Positions 1 through 6,121 are shown, numbered from the stretch's first letter. The stretch is DNA of 7,097 bases from Opitutales bacterium (GCA_007132315.1 SLOW01000310.1:1-7097); one strand, 5' to 3'. Notes: generated by a model from the sequence alone, not told the origin. Numbers and translations are program-made.

Positions 1-278
1 AAACCTTCTGGGTGGCGTCACAACCCGGCAAGGGCCTCAAGACCTTCGGACCGGAAAAACTCAAGGATCTTCTCCAGATCCGGCAGAGCCTCGGCATGGA
101 CGACAAACGCGCTCAGCTGCGCGAATGCGAACTGTGCGACAACGACGAATTCCGCCCCGGCGTCACCTGTGCCATGCCGGAAAATCCGGCCCCGGTGGCG
201 CGTACCGACGACGAGGCGGAAGAACTCGTCCGCACCATCACCGATATGATCGAACACCGGCTCGCAGGCAACGGCTGA
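1..278 (+). CDS. C-terminal fragment of a probable class II aldolase with a BMC encapsulation-peptide-like tail
   Basis: The 5' end lies outside the window; the frame is open from base 3 and ends at TGA 276-278. About 91 residues are visible. The first part (TFWVASQ, then FGPEKLKDLLQIRQSLGM) resembles the last helices of class II (fuculose/rhamnulose-phosphate type) aldolases. These are zinc enzymes that split a sugar phosphate into DHAP and an aldehyde such as lactaldehyde. A Cys-rich connector follows (CELC, then a third Cys ten residues on). A Pro/Ala-rich linker (ENPAPVA) then leads to a short amphipathic helix, EELVRTITDMIEHRL, ending the protein. That linker-plus-helix layout is typical of encapsulation peptides that carry cargo into bacterial microcompartments. 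The dehydrogenase gene starts 33 bp downstream on the same strand, so the two are probably co-transcribed. The aldolase identity is inferred because the catalytic part is not visible; another BMC cargo enzyme is possible. Confidence 0.55.
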   Translation, partial: TFWVASQPGKGLKTFGPEKLKDLLQIRQSLGMDDKRAQLRECELCDNDEFRPGVTCAMPENPAPVARTDDEAEELVRTITDMIEHRLAGNG

Positions 279-298
279 ACCACTTTTTATGAACGAAC

Positions 299-305
299 GA
301 AAGGA
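299..305 (+). promoter_or_regulatory. Shine-Dalgarno site of the dehydrogenase gene
   Basis: GAAAGGA lies 6 nt before the ATG at 312 and decides that start. It is the only clear Shine-Dalgarno-like site in front of any gene here. It sits inside an eight-codon reading frame (289-315, MNERKDFL) whose stop overlaps the dehydrogenase start as ATGA. Confidence 0.6.
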
Positions 306-311
306 TTTCTT

Positions 312-1238
312 ATGAAGACCACGATTATCGGAGGAGGCGGTCGCGTCGGCTCCTGTGCCGCCTTCGCCCTGCAATGCGGCGGAGTCGTATCCGAAATTCA
401 ATTGCTGGATGCCAATCAGGACATGGCCGAAGGTGAAGCCCTCGACCTCGTCCACGGCAGTGCTTTCTCCAGCGACCAACTCATCTACGCCGGCGATTAC
501 GACCGCGCGGCCGACTCCGACATCTTCGTCATCACCGCCGGTCTGCGCCGCAAGCCCGACGAATCCCGGCTGGACCTCATCAACCGCAACGTCTCCCTGT
601 TCAACCAGATTCTCGACAGCATTATTTCGGCCGGATTCAAGAACGACGCCATTGTCTTCGTCGTGTCCAATCCCGTCGATATCCTCACACACATCGCCAC
701 CCAACGCCTGGGCCTCCCCTGGCGGCAGGTGATCGGACTCGGCACACAACTCGACACGTCGCGCTTTTCCTCTTTCATCGCCGAGGAGCTACGGCTCGCT
801 CCCACACAAGTGCGCGCCCTGATCCTTGGAGAACATGGCGATTCCATGGTCCCCATCTGGTCCAGCGCCACGGTCAACGGCCTGCCCATCGAAGGCCTGC
901 CCGAATGCACACCCGCCTTTCAAACCAAGGTATTCGATCGCACCCGCGGCAGCGGCGCCGAGGTCATCAAGAAAAAAGGCGGCGCCGGATGGGCCGTCGG
1001 GATAACAATTCGCGACACGATCAACGCCATCGCCCTCGACCAAAAACGCCTGCAACCCGTTTCCTCGCTGCAACAGGAAACCTACGGCATCCGCGACATC
1101 TGCCTGAGCGTGCCCACCCGGATCGGCCGCACCGGCGTCATCGATCAAGTCGAAATCAAACTTTGGCCCAAAGAGCAACTCGGCCTACAAAACTCCGCCT
1201 GCACCCTCCAGAATACACTGAAACAAGTCGGCGTATAA
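312..1238 (+). CDS. L-lactate/malate dehydrogenase family NAD-dependent oxidoreductase, malate-type specificity residues
   Basis: A cytosolic or microcompartment-associated 2-hydroxyacid dehydrogenase of 308 aa, normal length for the LDH/MDH family. The Rossmann fold opens with GGGGRVGS (residues 7-14), and D33 in LLDAN is placed to bind the NAD ribose. The active-site loop is AGLRRKPDESR (76-86). R80 occupies the position numbered 102 in LDHs, where Gln marks lactate and Arg marks malate/oxaloacetate enzymes; R86 is the substrate-binding Arg109. N120 (VSNP), D148 and R151 (LDTSR) and the catalytic His H175 (GEHGDS) are all present, so the enzyme should be active. The later motif GAGWA places Ala where lactate enzymes usually have Thr246, again malate-like. 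It follows the probable BMC aldolase by 33 bp. In PVM-type microcompartment loci a dehydrogenase of this family is a regular member, with a proposed role in NAD(H) recycling. No encapsulation peptide is evident at its own C-terminus. Family assignment is firm; substrate and BMC role are inferred. Confidence 0.9.
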   Translation: MKTTIIGGGGRVGSCAAFALQCGGVVSEIQLLDANQDMAEGEALDLVHGSAFSSDQLIYAGDYDRAADSDIFVITAGLRRKPDESRLDLINRNVSLFNQILDSIISAGFKNDAIVFVVSNPVDILTHIATQRLGLPWRQVIGLGTQLDTSRFSSFIAEELRLAPTQVRALILGEHGDSMVPIWSSATVNGLPIEGLPECTPAFQTKVFDRTRGSGAEVIKKKGGAGWAVGITIRDTINAIALDQKRLQPVSSLQQETYGIRDICLSVPTRIGRTGVIDQVEIKLWPKEQLGLQNSACTLQNTLKQVGV

Positions 1239-1257
1239 GCGGCCTCCCGGAAGAACC

Positions 1258-1270
1258 GCGGAGTCTCCGC
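1258..1270. terminator. Weak hairpin between convergent genes
   Basis: GCGGA-GTC-TCCGC forms a 5-bp stem with a 3-nt loop in the 33-bp gap between the dehydrogenase stop and the trpA stop. There is no T-run on either strand, so it is a poor Rho-independent terminator. It is listed because the position, between convergent genes, is where a shared terminator would be expected. Confidence 0.25.
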
Positions 1271-1271
1271 T

Positions 1272-2060
1272 TCAAGCCAGGAGTTCGTCCATCTTGTTCC
1301 GCAGCGCCGCCAGGATGGCTTCGCGGTCGCCCAGGTTGTCTTTGATGCAGTTCACCAGAGCGCTGCCCACCACCACGCCGTCGGCGAGGGCGCCAACATC
1401 GCGCACCTGGGAGGCGGTGGAGATGCCGAAGCCGACCACCAGGGGCATCGGGGTCGCCCGGCGGATTGCGGCCACGCCGGACGCCAGGGTGTCGGCGAGA
1501 TCCGCGCGCACCCCCGTCACCCCTTCCCGGGACACGTAGTAGAGAAATCCGTCGGCCGATTCCGCGATGCGGCGCACGCGGTCCTCCGGCGTTGTCGGCG
1601 CGATAATAAAGATGTTTTTCAGGCCGTTTTCACGGGACAGGCGCACCAGGCCTTCGGCTTCCTCCGGAGGTAGGTCCAGGGTGAGGAGGCCGTCCGCCCC
1701 GGCCTCGCGAGCCCGACGGACGTACGCCTCCTCGCCCCGGGCGAACACCAGGTTGTAATAGGTGTAGAGAACGATCGGCGCCTGGCTGAATTCGCGGATG
1801 CGCTCGACCAGAGCGAATACCCGATCCGACGTCATTCCGTTTTCGAGTGCCCGCTGCGCGGCCAGCTGATTCGTCAATCCGTCGGCCAGCGGATCGGAAA
1901 ACGGGACCCCCAGTTCGAGGACATCCACCCCCCGCTCGAGGAGGGTCCGGCACACCTCGAGCGAAGTCTCGAAATCGGGATCCCCGGCGCACACGTACGC
2001 CACAAAACAGGGTTTTCCGTTCTGTTTATTCCGTTCAAACGTCTCGGCAATTCGGTCCAT
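1272..2060 (-). CDS. trpA: Tryptophan synthase alpha subunit
   Basis: TrpA splits indole-3-glycerol phosphate into indole and glyceraldehyde-3-phosphate, and passes indole through a tunnel to TrpB in the cytosolic alpha2beta2 complex. The protein is 262 aa, the usual length. Both catalytic acids fall at the canonical numbers, E49 (DVLELGVPF) and D60 (FSDPLADG). Other family marks are YYN (101-103), LDLP (128-131), Y175 followed by loop-6 EGVTG (179-183), and the phosphate-binding VGFGIS (209-214). The start is the ATG at 2060, which gives the family N-terminus MDRIAETF; the frame stays open for 47 more codons upstream, but that extension is not TrpA-like. No Shine-Dalgarno is obvious before this start. 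The gene stands alone: trpB is not adjacent on either side. It is divergent from hflX and convergent with the dehydrogenase, so any other trp genes must lie elsewhere or the pathway genes are scattered. Confidence 0.96.
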   Translation of the reverse strand: MDRIAETFERNKQNGKPCFVAYVCAGDPDFETSLEVCRTLLERGVDVLELGVPFSDPLADGLTNQLAAQRALENGMTSDRVFALVERIREFSQAPIVLYTYYNLVFARGEEAYVRRAREAGADGLLTLDLPPEEAEGLVRLSRENGLKNIFIIAPTTPEDRVRRIAESADGFLYYVSREGVTGVRADLADTLASGVAAIRRATPMPLVVGFGISTASQVRDVGALADGVVVGSALVNCIKDNLGDREAILAALRNKMDELLA

Positions 2061-2142
2061 AAAACACGGAGTAAAACCGGCCCGGGCCCCCAAAGCAAAG
2101 CCTTTCCGCCACCGGAATCCCCTCACAATCCGGGAATTCCCA

Positions 2143-2170
2143 TTGACCGCCAGCGATGATGGGGTACCTT
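2143..2170 (+). promoter_or_regulatory. Candidate sigma70-type promoter of hflX
   Basis: TTGACC (2143-2148) matches the -35 consensus at 5 of 6 positions. A 16-nt spacer leads to TACCTT (2165-2170), a weak -10. Transcription would begin near 2177, leaving a leader of about 11 nt before the hflX ATG. The rest of the 127-bp divergent gap holds a perfect palindrome GGCCCGGGCC at 2079-2088 just upstream of trpA, and no convincing trpA promoter. Confidence 0.4.
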
Positions 2171-2187
2171 GAACTCGCACCGATCGC

Positions 2188-3495
2188 ATGTTCGAGGTCA
2201 AAGAAAAACCGAAACTCGTCGAAAAGGCCCTGTTGATAGGGATCCAACGCCCCGAAATGCGCCCCGGCGAAGGCGGACGCCTTCTAGCCGAGCTCAGGGA
2301 ACTGGTGGAAACCCTGGGAATCGGAATCCGGGAGGATATGCTGGTACCCCTGCGCGACGCGACCCCCCACTACTTGATCGGCAAAGGCAAAGCCTCCCGG
2401 ATCATGGAACGGGTGAAGACGGAACAGTACGACGTGATCGTTTTCGACGACGACCTTTCGCCCGCACAGCAGCGCAACTGGGAACGCGAGTCCGGCGTAT
2501 GCGTGATCGACCGGCAGGAAGTGATCCTCGATATTTTCGCCCAACGAGCGACAACACGGGAGGCCAAGCTGCAAGTCGACCTCGCCCGGATGAATTATTC
2601 CCTCCCCCGCCTGAAGCGGGCCTGGACCCACCTCAGCCGTCAGCGCGGCGGCGGCACGCTGATGCGCGGCCAAGGGGAAACCCAGCTCGAGGCCGACCGG
2701 CGGATGGTCCAGGACCGCATTTCCCGGCTGCGCAAGGATCTGGCCACGGTGGTCAAGCAGCGCGGCGTCCAGCGGTCCCGCCGGCTGAAGCGCCCGGTTC
2801 CCACCGCCGCCATCGTCGGCTACACCAACGCCGGAAAGTCCTCCCTGCTCAATACCATCACCGGCGCCAACGTCCTGGCGGAAGACAAACTGTTCGCCAC
2901 CCTGGACCCGACCACCCGCCAGTGCCAGTTGGACACCGGGCAGAAGCTCCTGATTTCGGACACCGTCGGTTTCCTCCGTCGCCTTCCCCACGACCTCGTG
3001 GACGCCTTTCGCGCCACCCTGGAGGAAGCGGTGTTCTCGGATTTCCTGATTCACGTCCTCGACTTGACCAACCCCGACATCGAAGAACACCACGCCACCA
3101 CCATGGAAGTGCTCACCGGACTGGGCGCCCACGAGAAACAGGTGATCACGGTTTTCAACAAAGTGGACCAATGCGACGAAAACGACGATTCGCGTCTGCA
3201 TACCCTCCGCCTGCAAGCTCCCAACGCCTGCTTTGTGAGCGCCCGCACCGGCCACGGCCTGCCCGAACTCATGCAAAAATGCGCGGCGATGATCGCCGGC
3301 GAACTCTTTGAAGTCGAACTGCTGATCCCGCACGATCGCTACGATCTGATTTCCAAACTGCACGCGGTGGACTGCGTGCGGTCGAAAAAACCGGCCGCCG
3401 AAGGGGTGTATCTCGATTGCCTGCTCCCGGCGCCCCTGCACAAGGAAATGGGGGCGTTTGCCCGCGGCAAAGACCACGACGCCGTAGCCGTCTGA
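2188..3495 (+). CDS. hflX: GTPase HflX
   Basis: HflX is a translational GTPase of the Obg-HflX group that binds the 50S subunit and rescues or splits stalled or stressed 70S ribosomes. The protein has 435 aa, a normal length. The N-terminal HflX domain (about 1-190) shows the family marks IGKGKA (64-69), the ERESGVCVIDRQEVILDIF region (99-117) and GETQLEADRR (163-172). The G domain has Walker A GYTNAGKS (211-218), the G2 segment FATLDPTTR (236-244), G3 DTVGF (258-262), G4 NKVD (324-327) and G5 FVSA (349-352). All nucleotide-binding elements are intact. A C-terminal domain of about 60 residues follows. The ATG at 2188 is the first start after an in-frame stop at 2170-2172; no Shine-Dalgarno is visible, and the leader may be very short. 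The next gene begins 15 nt after the stop, so the two probably form an operon. Confidence 0.97.
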   Translation: MFEVKEKPKLVEKALLIGIQRPEMRPGEGGRLLAELRELVETLGIGIREDMLVPLRDATPHYLIGKGKASRIMERVKTEQYDVIVFDDDLSPAQQRNWERESGVCVIDRQEVILDIFAQRATTREAKLQVDLARMNYSLPRLKRAWTHLSRQRGGGTLMRGQGETQLEADRRMVQDRISRLRKDLATVVKQRGVQRSRRLKRPVPTAAIVGYTNAGKSSLLNTITGANVLAEDKLFATLDPTTRQCQLDTGQKLLISDTVGFLRRLPHDLVDAFRATLEEAVFSDFLIHVLDLTNPDIEEHHATTMEVLTGLGAHEKQVITVFNKVDQCDENDDSRLHTLRLQAPNACFVSARTGHGLPELMQKCAAMIAGELFEVELLIPHDRYDLISKLHAVDCVRSKKPAAEGVYLDCLLPAPLHKEMGAFARGKDHDAVAV

Positions 3496-3510
3496 ACCCG
3501 CTTCCGTATC

Positions 3511-3975
3511 ATGGAAACCGCACTCGCCTTTCTCGCGCGATTTCTCGTCACCCTCAGCGCCGCCGTCCTGGTCGGCAAAGTGGTGTACTTCAATTTTTTC
3601 GTCTCCCCGGTACTGCAACGCATCCTGAAGACGGATACGCGAATCAAAGTCACCGGCGCCCTCTTCCCCCGATACTATTACCTGGGCATCGCCTGCGGCC
3701 TGGTGGTGATCCTGGCCGGAACTCTGCTGCAATTGCAATTTCAGCGCTGGATCGCCATCGGCCTGGGAGGCGCGATCGTGGCGATCGAAGGCCTCTGCCG
3801 CTTTTACTTTCTCCCCCGTCTCAACGGCCTGAAATCAGTCCTGGAAAAGCAATCGCCCGAAGAACAAAAAGACTCCCGCGAACGCCAGGAATGGAAAAAA
3901 CTCAACAAGATCACCTTCCGCCTGAACCTCGGCGTCCTGATCGCGGGTCTGATCCTGATCGCCCGGATGAGTTGA
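3511..3975 (+). CDS. DUF4149/TMEM205-like small integral membrane protein
   Basis: A 154-aa inner-membrane protein of unknown function. Four hydrophobic segments are visible, at about residues 4-24, 56-74, 79-99 and 136-151. A basic and acidic hydrophilic loop (about 105-133, rich in Lys, Glu and Arg) lies between the last two. Family-like features are GKVVYFNFFVSPVL near the N-terminus, LFPRYYYLGI at 51-60, LPRLN at 101-105, and a final Lys/Asn-rich helix entry (KKLNKITFRLN) before the last segment. These match the layout of DUF4149 proteins related to eukaryotic TMEM205. It starts 15 nt after hflX and is probably co-transcribed; the Rho-independent terminator at 4109-4138 would end the transcript. 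No Shine-Dalgarno is seen. The function is not known and the link to HflX is positional only. Confidence 0.75.
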   Translation: METALAFLARFLVTLSAAVLVGKVVYFNFFVSPVLQRILKTDTRIKVTGALFPRYYYLGIACGLVVILAGTLLQLQFQRWIAIGLGGAIVAIEGLCRFYFLPRLNGLKSVLEKQSPEEQKDSRERQEWKKLNKITFRLNLGVLIAGLILIARMS

Positions 3976-4011
3976 AGACCGCTCATTGGGGATTGGGATT
4001 CTGGCAGGGCT

Positions 4012-4104
4012 CGTCACCCGTAGGTCGCTCCGTGAGAAGCGGGCCCTGGTGACGGACTCCGGCACACGGCTCCCTGCCCTCACGGACAGGCCTACATTCG
4101 TCCG
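4012..4104. repeat. Inverted pair of REP-like palindromic units (BIME-like)
   Basis: The sequence GTAGG-N4-TCCGTGAG occurs at 4020-4036 on the + strand and again at 4079-4095 on the - strand, facing the first. Each unit also folds on its own. On the left, GGTCGCT (4023-4029) pairs with AGCG-GGCC (4038-4045, one bulge), with CCGTGAGA as loop, and CGTCACC (4012-4018) pairs with GGTGACG (4048-4054) outside. On the right, read on the - strand, CCTGTC and GGCAGG pair around the loop CGTGAG. The loop and the GTAG head are kept while the stem bases differ, so the pairing is preserved with other bases. A GTAG head next to a palindrome is the signature of REP elements moved by RAYT (Y1) transposases. 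Copy number elsewhere in the genome cannot be seen here; a single structured RNA is the alternative. Confidence 0.5.
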
Positions 4105-4108
4105 ACGT

Positions 4109-4138
4109 GCTCCCGGCCTCGCCGGGAGCAGGTTTTTT
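4109..4138 (+). terminator. Rho-independent terminator of the hflX operon
   Basis: A perfect 9-bp stem, GCTCCCGGC / GCCGGGAGC (4109-4117 with 4121-4129), has a CTC loop. It is followed by AGG and six T residues (4133-4138). Its orientation fits transcripts coming from hflX and the DUF4149 gene, whose stop is 133 nt upstream. It would also end any transcript across the REP-like pair. Confidence 0.8.
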
Positions 4139-4139
4139 G

Positions 4140-4338
4140 TGCACCGCACGCTGAAACGGACACCGGTGCAAGTTGCGGACCGAACGTGGTGCTGAAACAC
4201 CTGCCCGCAGACAGTAGCGCCACTCTTCGGACAGCGTCGCGACGGTGTGAGGCACCGACCTGCGTGACAAGACCTTAAACCGAACGCCGTCGATCCCCGC
4301 ACTGCGGATTCGCGATTGCCTATCGTCCGGCGGTGCGT
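4140..4338 (+). ncRNA. Candidate rod-shaped structured RNA, possibly 6S-like
   Basis: This gene-free stretch shows nested long-range pairing of its ends: GCACCGC (4141-4147) with GCGGTGC (4330-4336), CGGAC (4157-4161) with GTCCG (4325-4329), CAA (4169-4171) with TTG (4316-4318), and GCGGACCG (4175-4182) with CGGATTCGC (4305-4313, one bulge). The middle holds a palindrome CGTCGCGACG (4235-4244) and a small hairpin CGGTG-TGAGG-CACCG (4243-4257). A further helix pairs CGCAG (4206-4210) with CTGCG (4260-4264). On the 3' side, GACAAGACCTTAAAC (4265-4279) resembles the GAGAAGCCTTAAAAC segment of E. coli 6S RNA as I remember it, at a comparable place after the apical hairpin. Size (about 200 nt) and topology fit 6S RNA, the sigma70-RNA polymerase decoy. 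No promoter is obvious upstream; a terminator sits immediately before. The strand is assigned from the 6S-like motif. A MITE-like element with short terminal inverted repeats is an alternative. The fold is hand-derived. Confidence 0.3.
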
Positions 4339-4344
4339 TCAAAT
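4316..4344 (+). promoter_or_regulatory. Candidate promoter for the ABC permease gene
   Basis: TTGCCT (4316-4321) and TCAAAT (4339-4344) each match sigma70 consensus at 4 of 6 positions and are 17 nt apart. Transcription would start near 4351, about 76 nt before the ATG at 4427. The site overlaps the 3' end of the candidate structured RNA, so at most one of the two readings may hold. The remaining 4345-4426 contains nothing further that I recognise. Confidence 0.3.
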
Positions 4345-4426
4345 CCGCTTTCAACCGCCAGATCCAGGATGAAGCCAACATCGCACTACCAGAACCTTCT
4401 TTCTCCGGCCGGCTGAGAGTTGCCCC

Positions 4427-6121
4427 ATGTCGCGTTCCTTTTCCATATTCGTACTCGCGCTCACGGGAACTTTTTTCGCCGCGTTTTTCGTCTGGCCGAT
4501 CTGGCAGATTCTGCAAGGCGCCGTGTTCGACGCCGACGGGAGCTTCACCCTCGCGTACATCGTCGAAGTGTTCGCCAATCCGATCTACCTGGAGGGGCTG
4601 CGCAACGCGTTCATGATGGGTGTGTTTTCCACTCTGCTGTCCTTTTTGATCGCCATGCCGCTCGCCTATTTGGCCGACCGGTTCGCGTTCCCCGGCAAAG
4701 CGCTTCTGACCGCGCTGATTCTGATCCCGATCATCCTCCCCCCCTTTGTCGGGGCGATGGGCATCAAACAGATGCTCGGGCAGTACGGCGCGGTGAACGC
4801 GGTCCTGACGCACATCGGCATTCTCGCAAACGGCGACACCATCGACTGGCTGGGCCGCGGTCGATTCTGGGGTGTCGTGATCATGAACGCCCTGCACCTC
4901 TATCCCATCTTCTTTCTGAATCTGGTCGCCGCTCTGGCCAACGTGGATCCGGCGATGGAGGAAGCCGCCGAGAATCTCGGCTGCACCGGCATCCGGCGCT
5001 TCCGCAAGGTCACCTATCCGCTGATTCGCCCGGGGATTTTCGCCGGAGGCACCATTGTCTTCATCTGGTCGTTCACCGAGCTGGGCGTGCCGCTGATATT
5101 CGATTACACGCGAGTCACCGCCGTGCAGATCTTCACGGGGATCCGCGACATCGGCGCCAACCCGTTTCCCTACGCCCTCGTCATCGTCATCCTCGCCTTC
5201 ACCCTCGTGTTCTACGTGCTCGGCAAAGGCTTCCTCGGGCGCGCGCACCACGCCATGATGGCCCGGGCTACCGTCGCCCGCAGCCCGCGAAAGCTGAGCG
5301 GTCCGGCGGCCTGGGCGTGCAGCGGATTGTTCGTGGGAGTGACCTTTATCGCCGTCCTGCCGCACCTCGGCGTGCTCTTCATCTCGTTTTCCCACGACTG
5401 GTATCAGTCCGTTCTGCCACGTTCCTGGACCCTTGAAAACTACGAGATGGCGCTGAGCCATCCGCTGACGGTGTCGTCGATCGGAAACAGTCTCAAGTAC
5501 GCCAGCCTGTCCGCCGTCGTCGACATCATCCTGGGCGTTTCCATCGCCTACGTGGTGGTGCGCACCCGCCTGCCCGCCCGGCACGTTCTCGACTCGCTGG
5601 CCATGCTCCCGCTGGCCGTTCCGGGCATTGTCATCGCCTTCGGCTACTTGGCCATGAGCCGGGAAGGCAAGTTCTTCAGCTTCCTCAATCCACTGGAAGA
5701 CCCGACCGTCCTGCTGGTGATTGCCTACGCCGTGCGCCGGCTGCCCTTCATGGTACGAGCCGCCGCCGCCGGTTTCCAGCAGACCAGCGAGGAGTACGAG
5801 GAAGCCGCGCGCAATCTCGGCTGCCCGCCGCTCAAGTCCGTCTTCAAGATCACCCTTCCCCTTATCAGCGCGAACATCATGGCCGGCACCCTGCTCTGTT
5901 TTTCGTTCGCCATGCTGGAAGTATCCGACTCCCTGATACTCGCGCAGCAGCAGGTGTATTATCCGATCACCAAGGCGATCTACGAACTCTTCCAGCTGAT
6001 GGGCGACGGCCGCTTTGTGGCCTCGGCCCTGGGCGTCTGGGCCATGCTCTTTCTCGCGGTCACCATTGTTGGCGCCAACATGTTGCTGGGAAAACGGTTC
6101 GGAACGATTTTCCGGTTCTGA
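4427..6121 (+). CDS. Two-domain ABC transporter permease, FbpB/ThiP (iron(III)/thiamine/phosphonate) type
   Basis: An inner-membrane permease of 564 aa in which two MetI-type (BPD_transp_1) domains are fused, as in FbpB, ThiP and PhnU/V-like proteins. The N-terminal helix (about 6-28) is followed by domain 1 (about 55-265) and domain 2 (about 350-557). A linker and one hydrophobic helix (about 295-320) lie between them. Each domain has the cytoplasmic EAA loop that docks on the ATPase: EEAAENLGC (178-186) and EEAARNLGC (458-466), each followed by a basic stretch and YPLI/LPLI. It should form a complete membrane pore on its own with an ATPase dimer and a periplasmic binding protein, but neither gene is next to it. 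The ATG at 4427 is preceded by a hydrophilic-free start MSRSFSIF and no strong Shine-Dalgarno. Iron(III) is the commonest annotation for proteins of this type; the substrate cannot be told from this sequence. Confidence 0.9.
   Translation: MSRSFSIFVLALTGTFFAAFFVWPIWQILQGAVFDADGSFTLAYIVEVFANPIYLEGLRNAFMMGVFSTLLSFLIAMPLAYLADRFAFPGKALLTALILIPIILPPFVGAMGIKQMLGQYGAVNAVLTHIGILANGDTIDWLGRGRFWGVVIMNALHLYPIFFLNLVAALANVDPAMEEAAENLGCTGIRRFRKVTYPLIRPGIFAGGTIVFIWSFTELGVPLIFDYTRVTAVQIFTGIRDIGANPFPYALVIVILAFTLVFYVLGKGFLGRAHHAMMARATVARSPRKLSGPAAWACSGLFVGVTFIAVLPHLGVLFISFSHDWYQSVLPRSWTLENYEMALSHPLTVSSIGNSLKYASLSAVVDIILGVSIAYVVVRTRLPARHVLDSLAMLPLAVPGIVIAFGYLAMSREGKFFSFLNPLEDPTVLLVIAYAVRRLPFMVRAAAAGFQQTSEEYEEAARNLGCPPLKSVFKITLPLISANIMAGTLLCFSFAMLEVSDSLILAQQQVYYPITKAIYELFQLMGDGRFVASALGVWAMLFLAVTIVGANMLLGKRFGTIFRF

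Noticed and set aside
2061..2201. 47-residue N-terminal extension of trpA up to an ATG at 2201
   Set aside because: The extension is not TrpA-like, overlaps the hflX start and promoter, and removing it gives the normal 262-aa length with catalytic E49 and D60 at canonical numbers.
2284..3738. 484-codon open frame on the - strand opposite hflX
   Set aside because: It is a shadow of hflX and the DUF4149 gene: low-complexity Gly/Asp/Glu/Val/His content and no domain.
4001..4140. SRP RNA, tmRNA or RNase P RNA in the intergenic region
   Set aside because: The conserved GGAAGCAGC-type SRP loop, the tmRNA 3' CCA end and tag frame, and the RNase P core sequences were not found on either strand.
4330..4359. 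GTTCAAATCC, resembling a tRNA T-loop
   Set aside because: No 5-bp T-stem, anticodon arm or acceptor stem can be built around it.
4408..4426. GGCTGAGAG before the ABC permease, like the 5' part of a TPP riboswitch (ThiP would fit)
   Set aside because: It lies about 10 nt before the ATG, and the second conserved half (CTGATCTGG-like) is absent from the remaining leader and the start of the gene.
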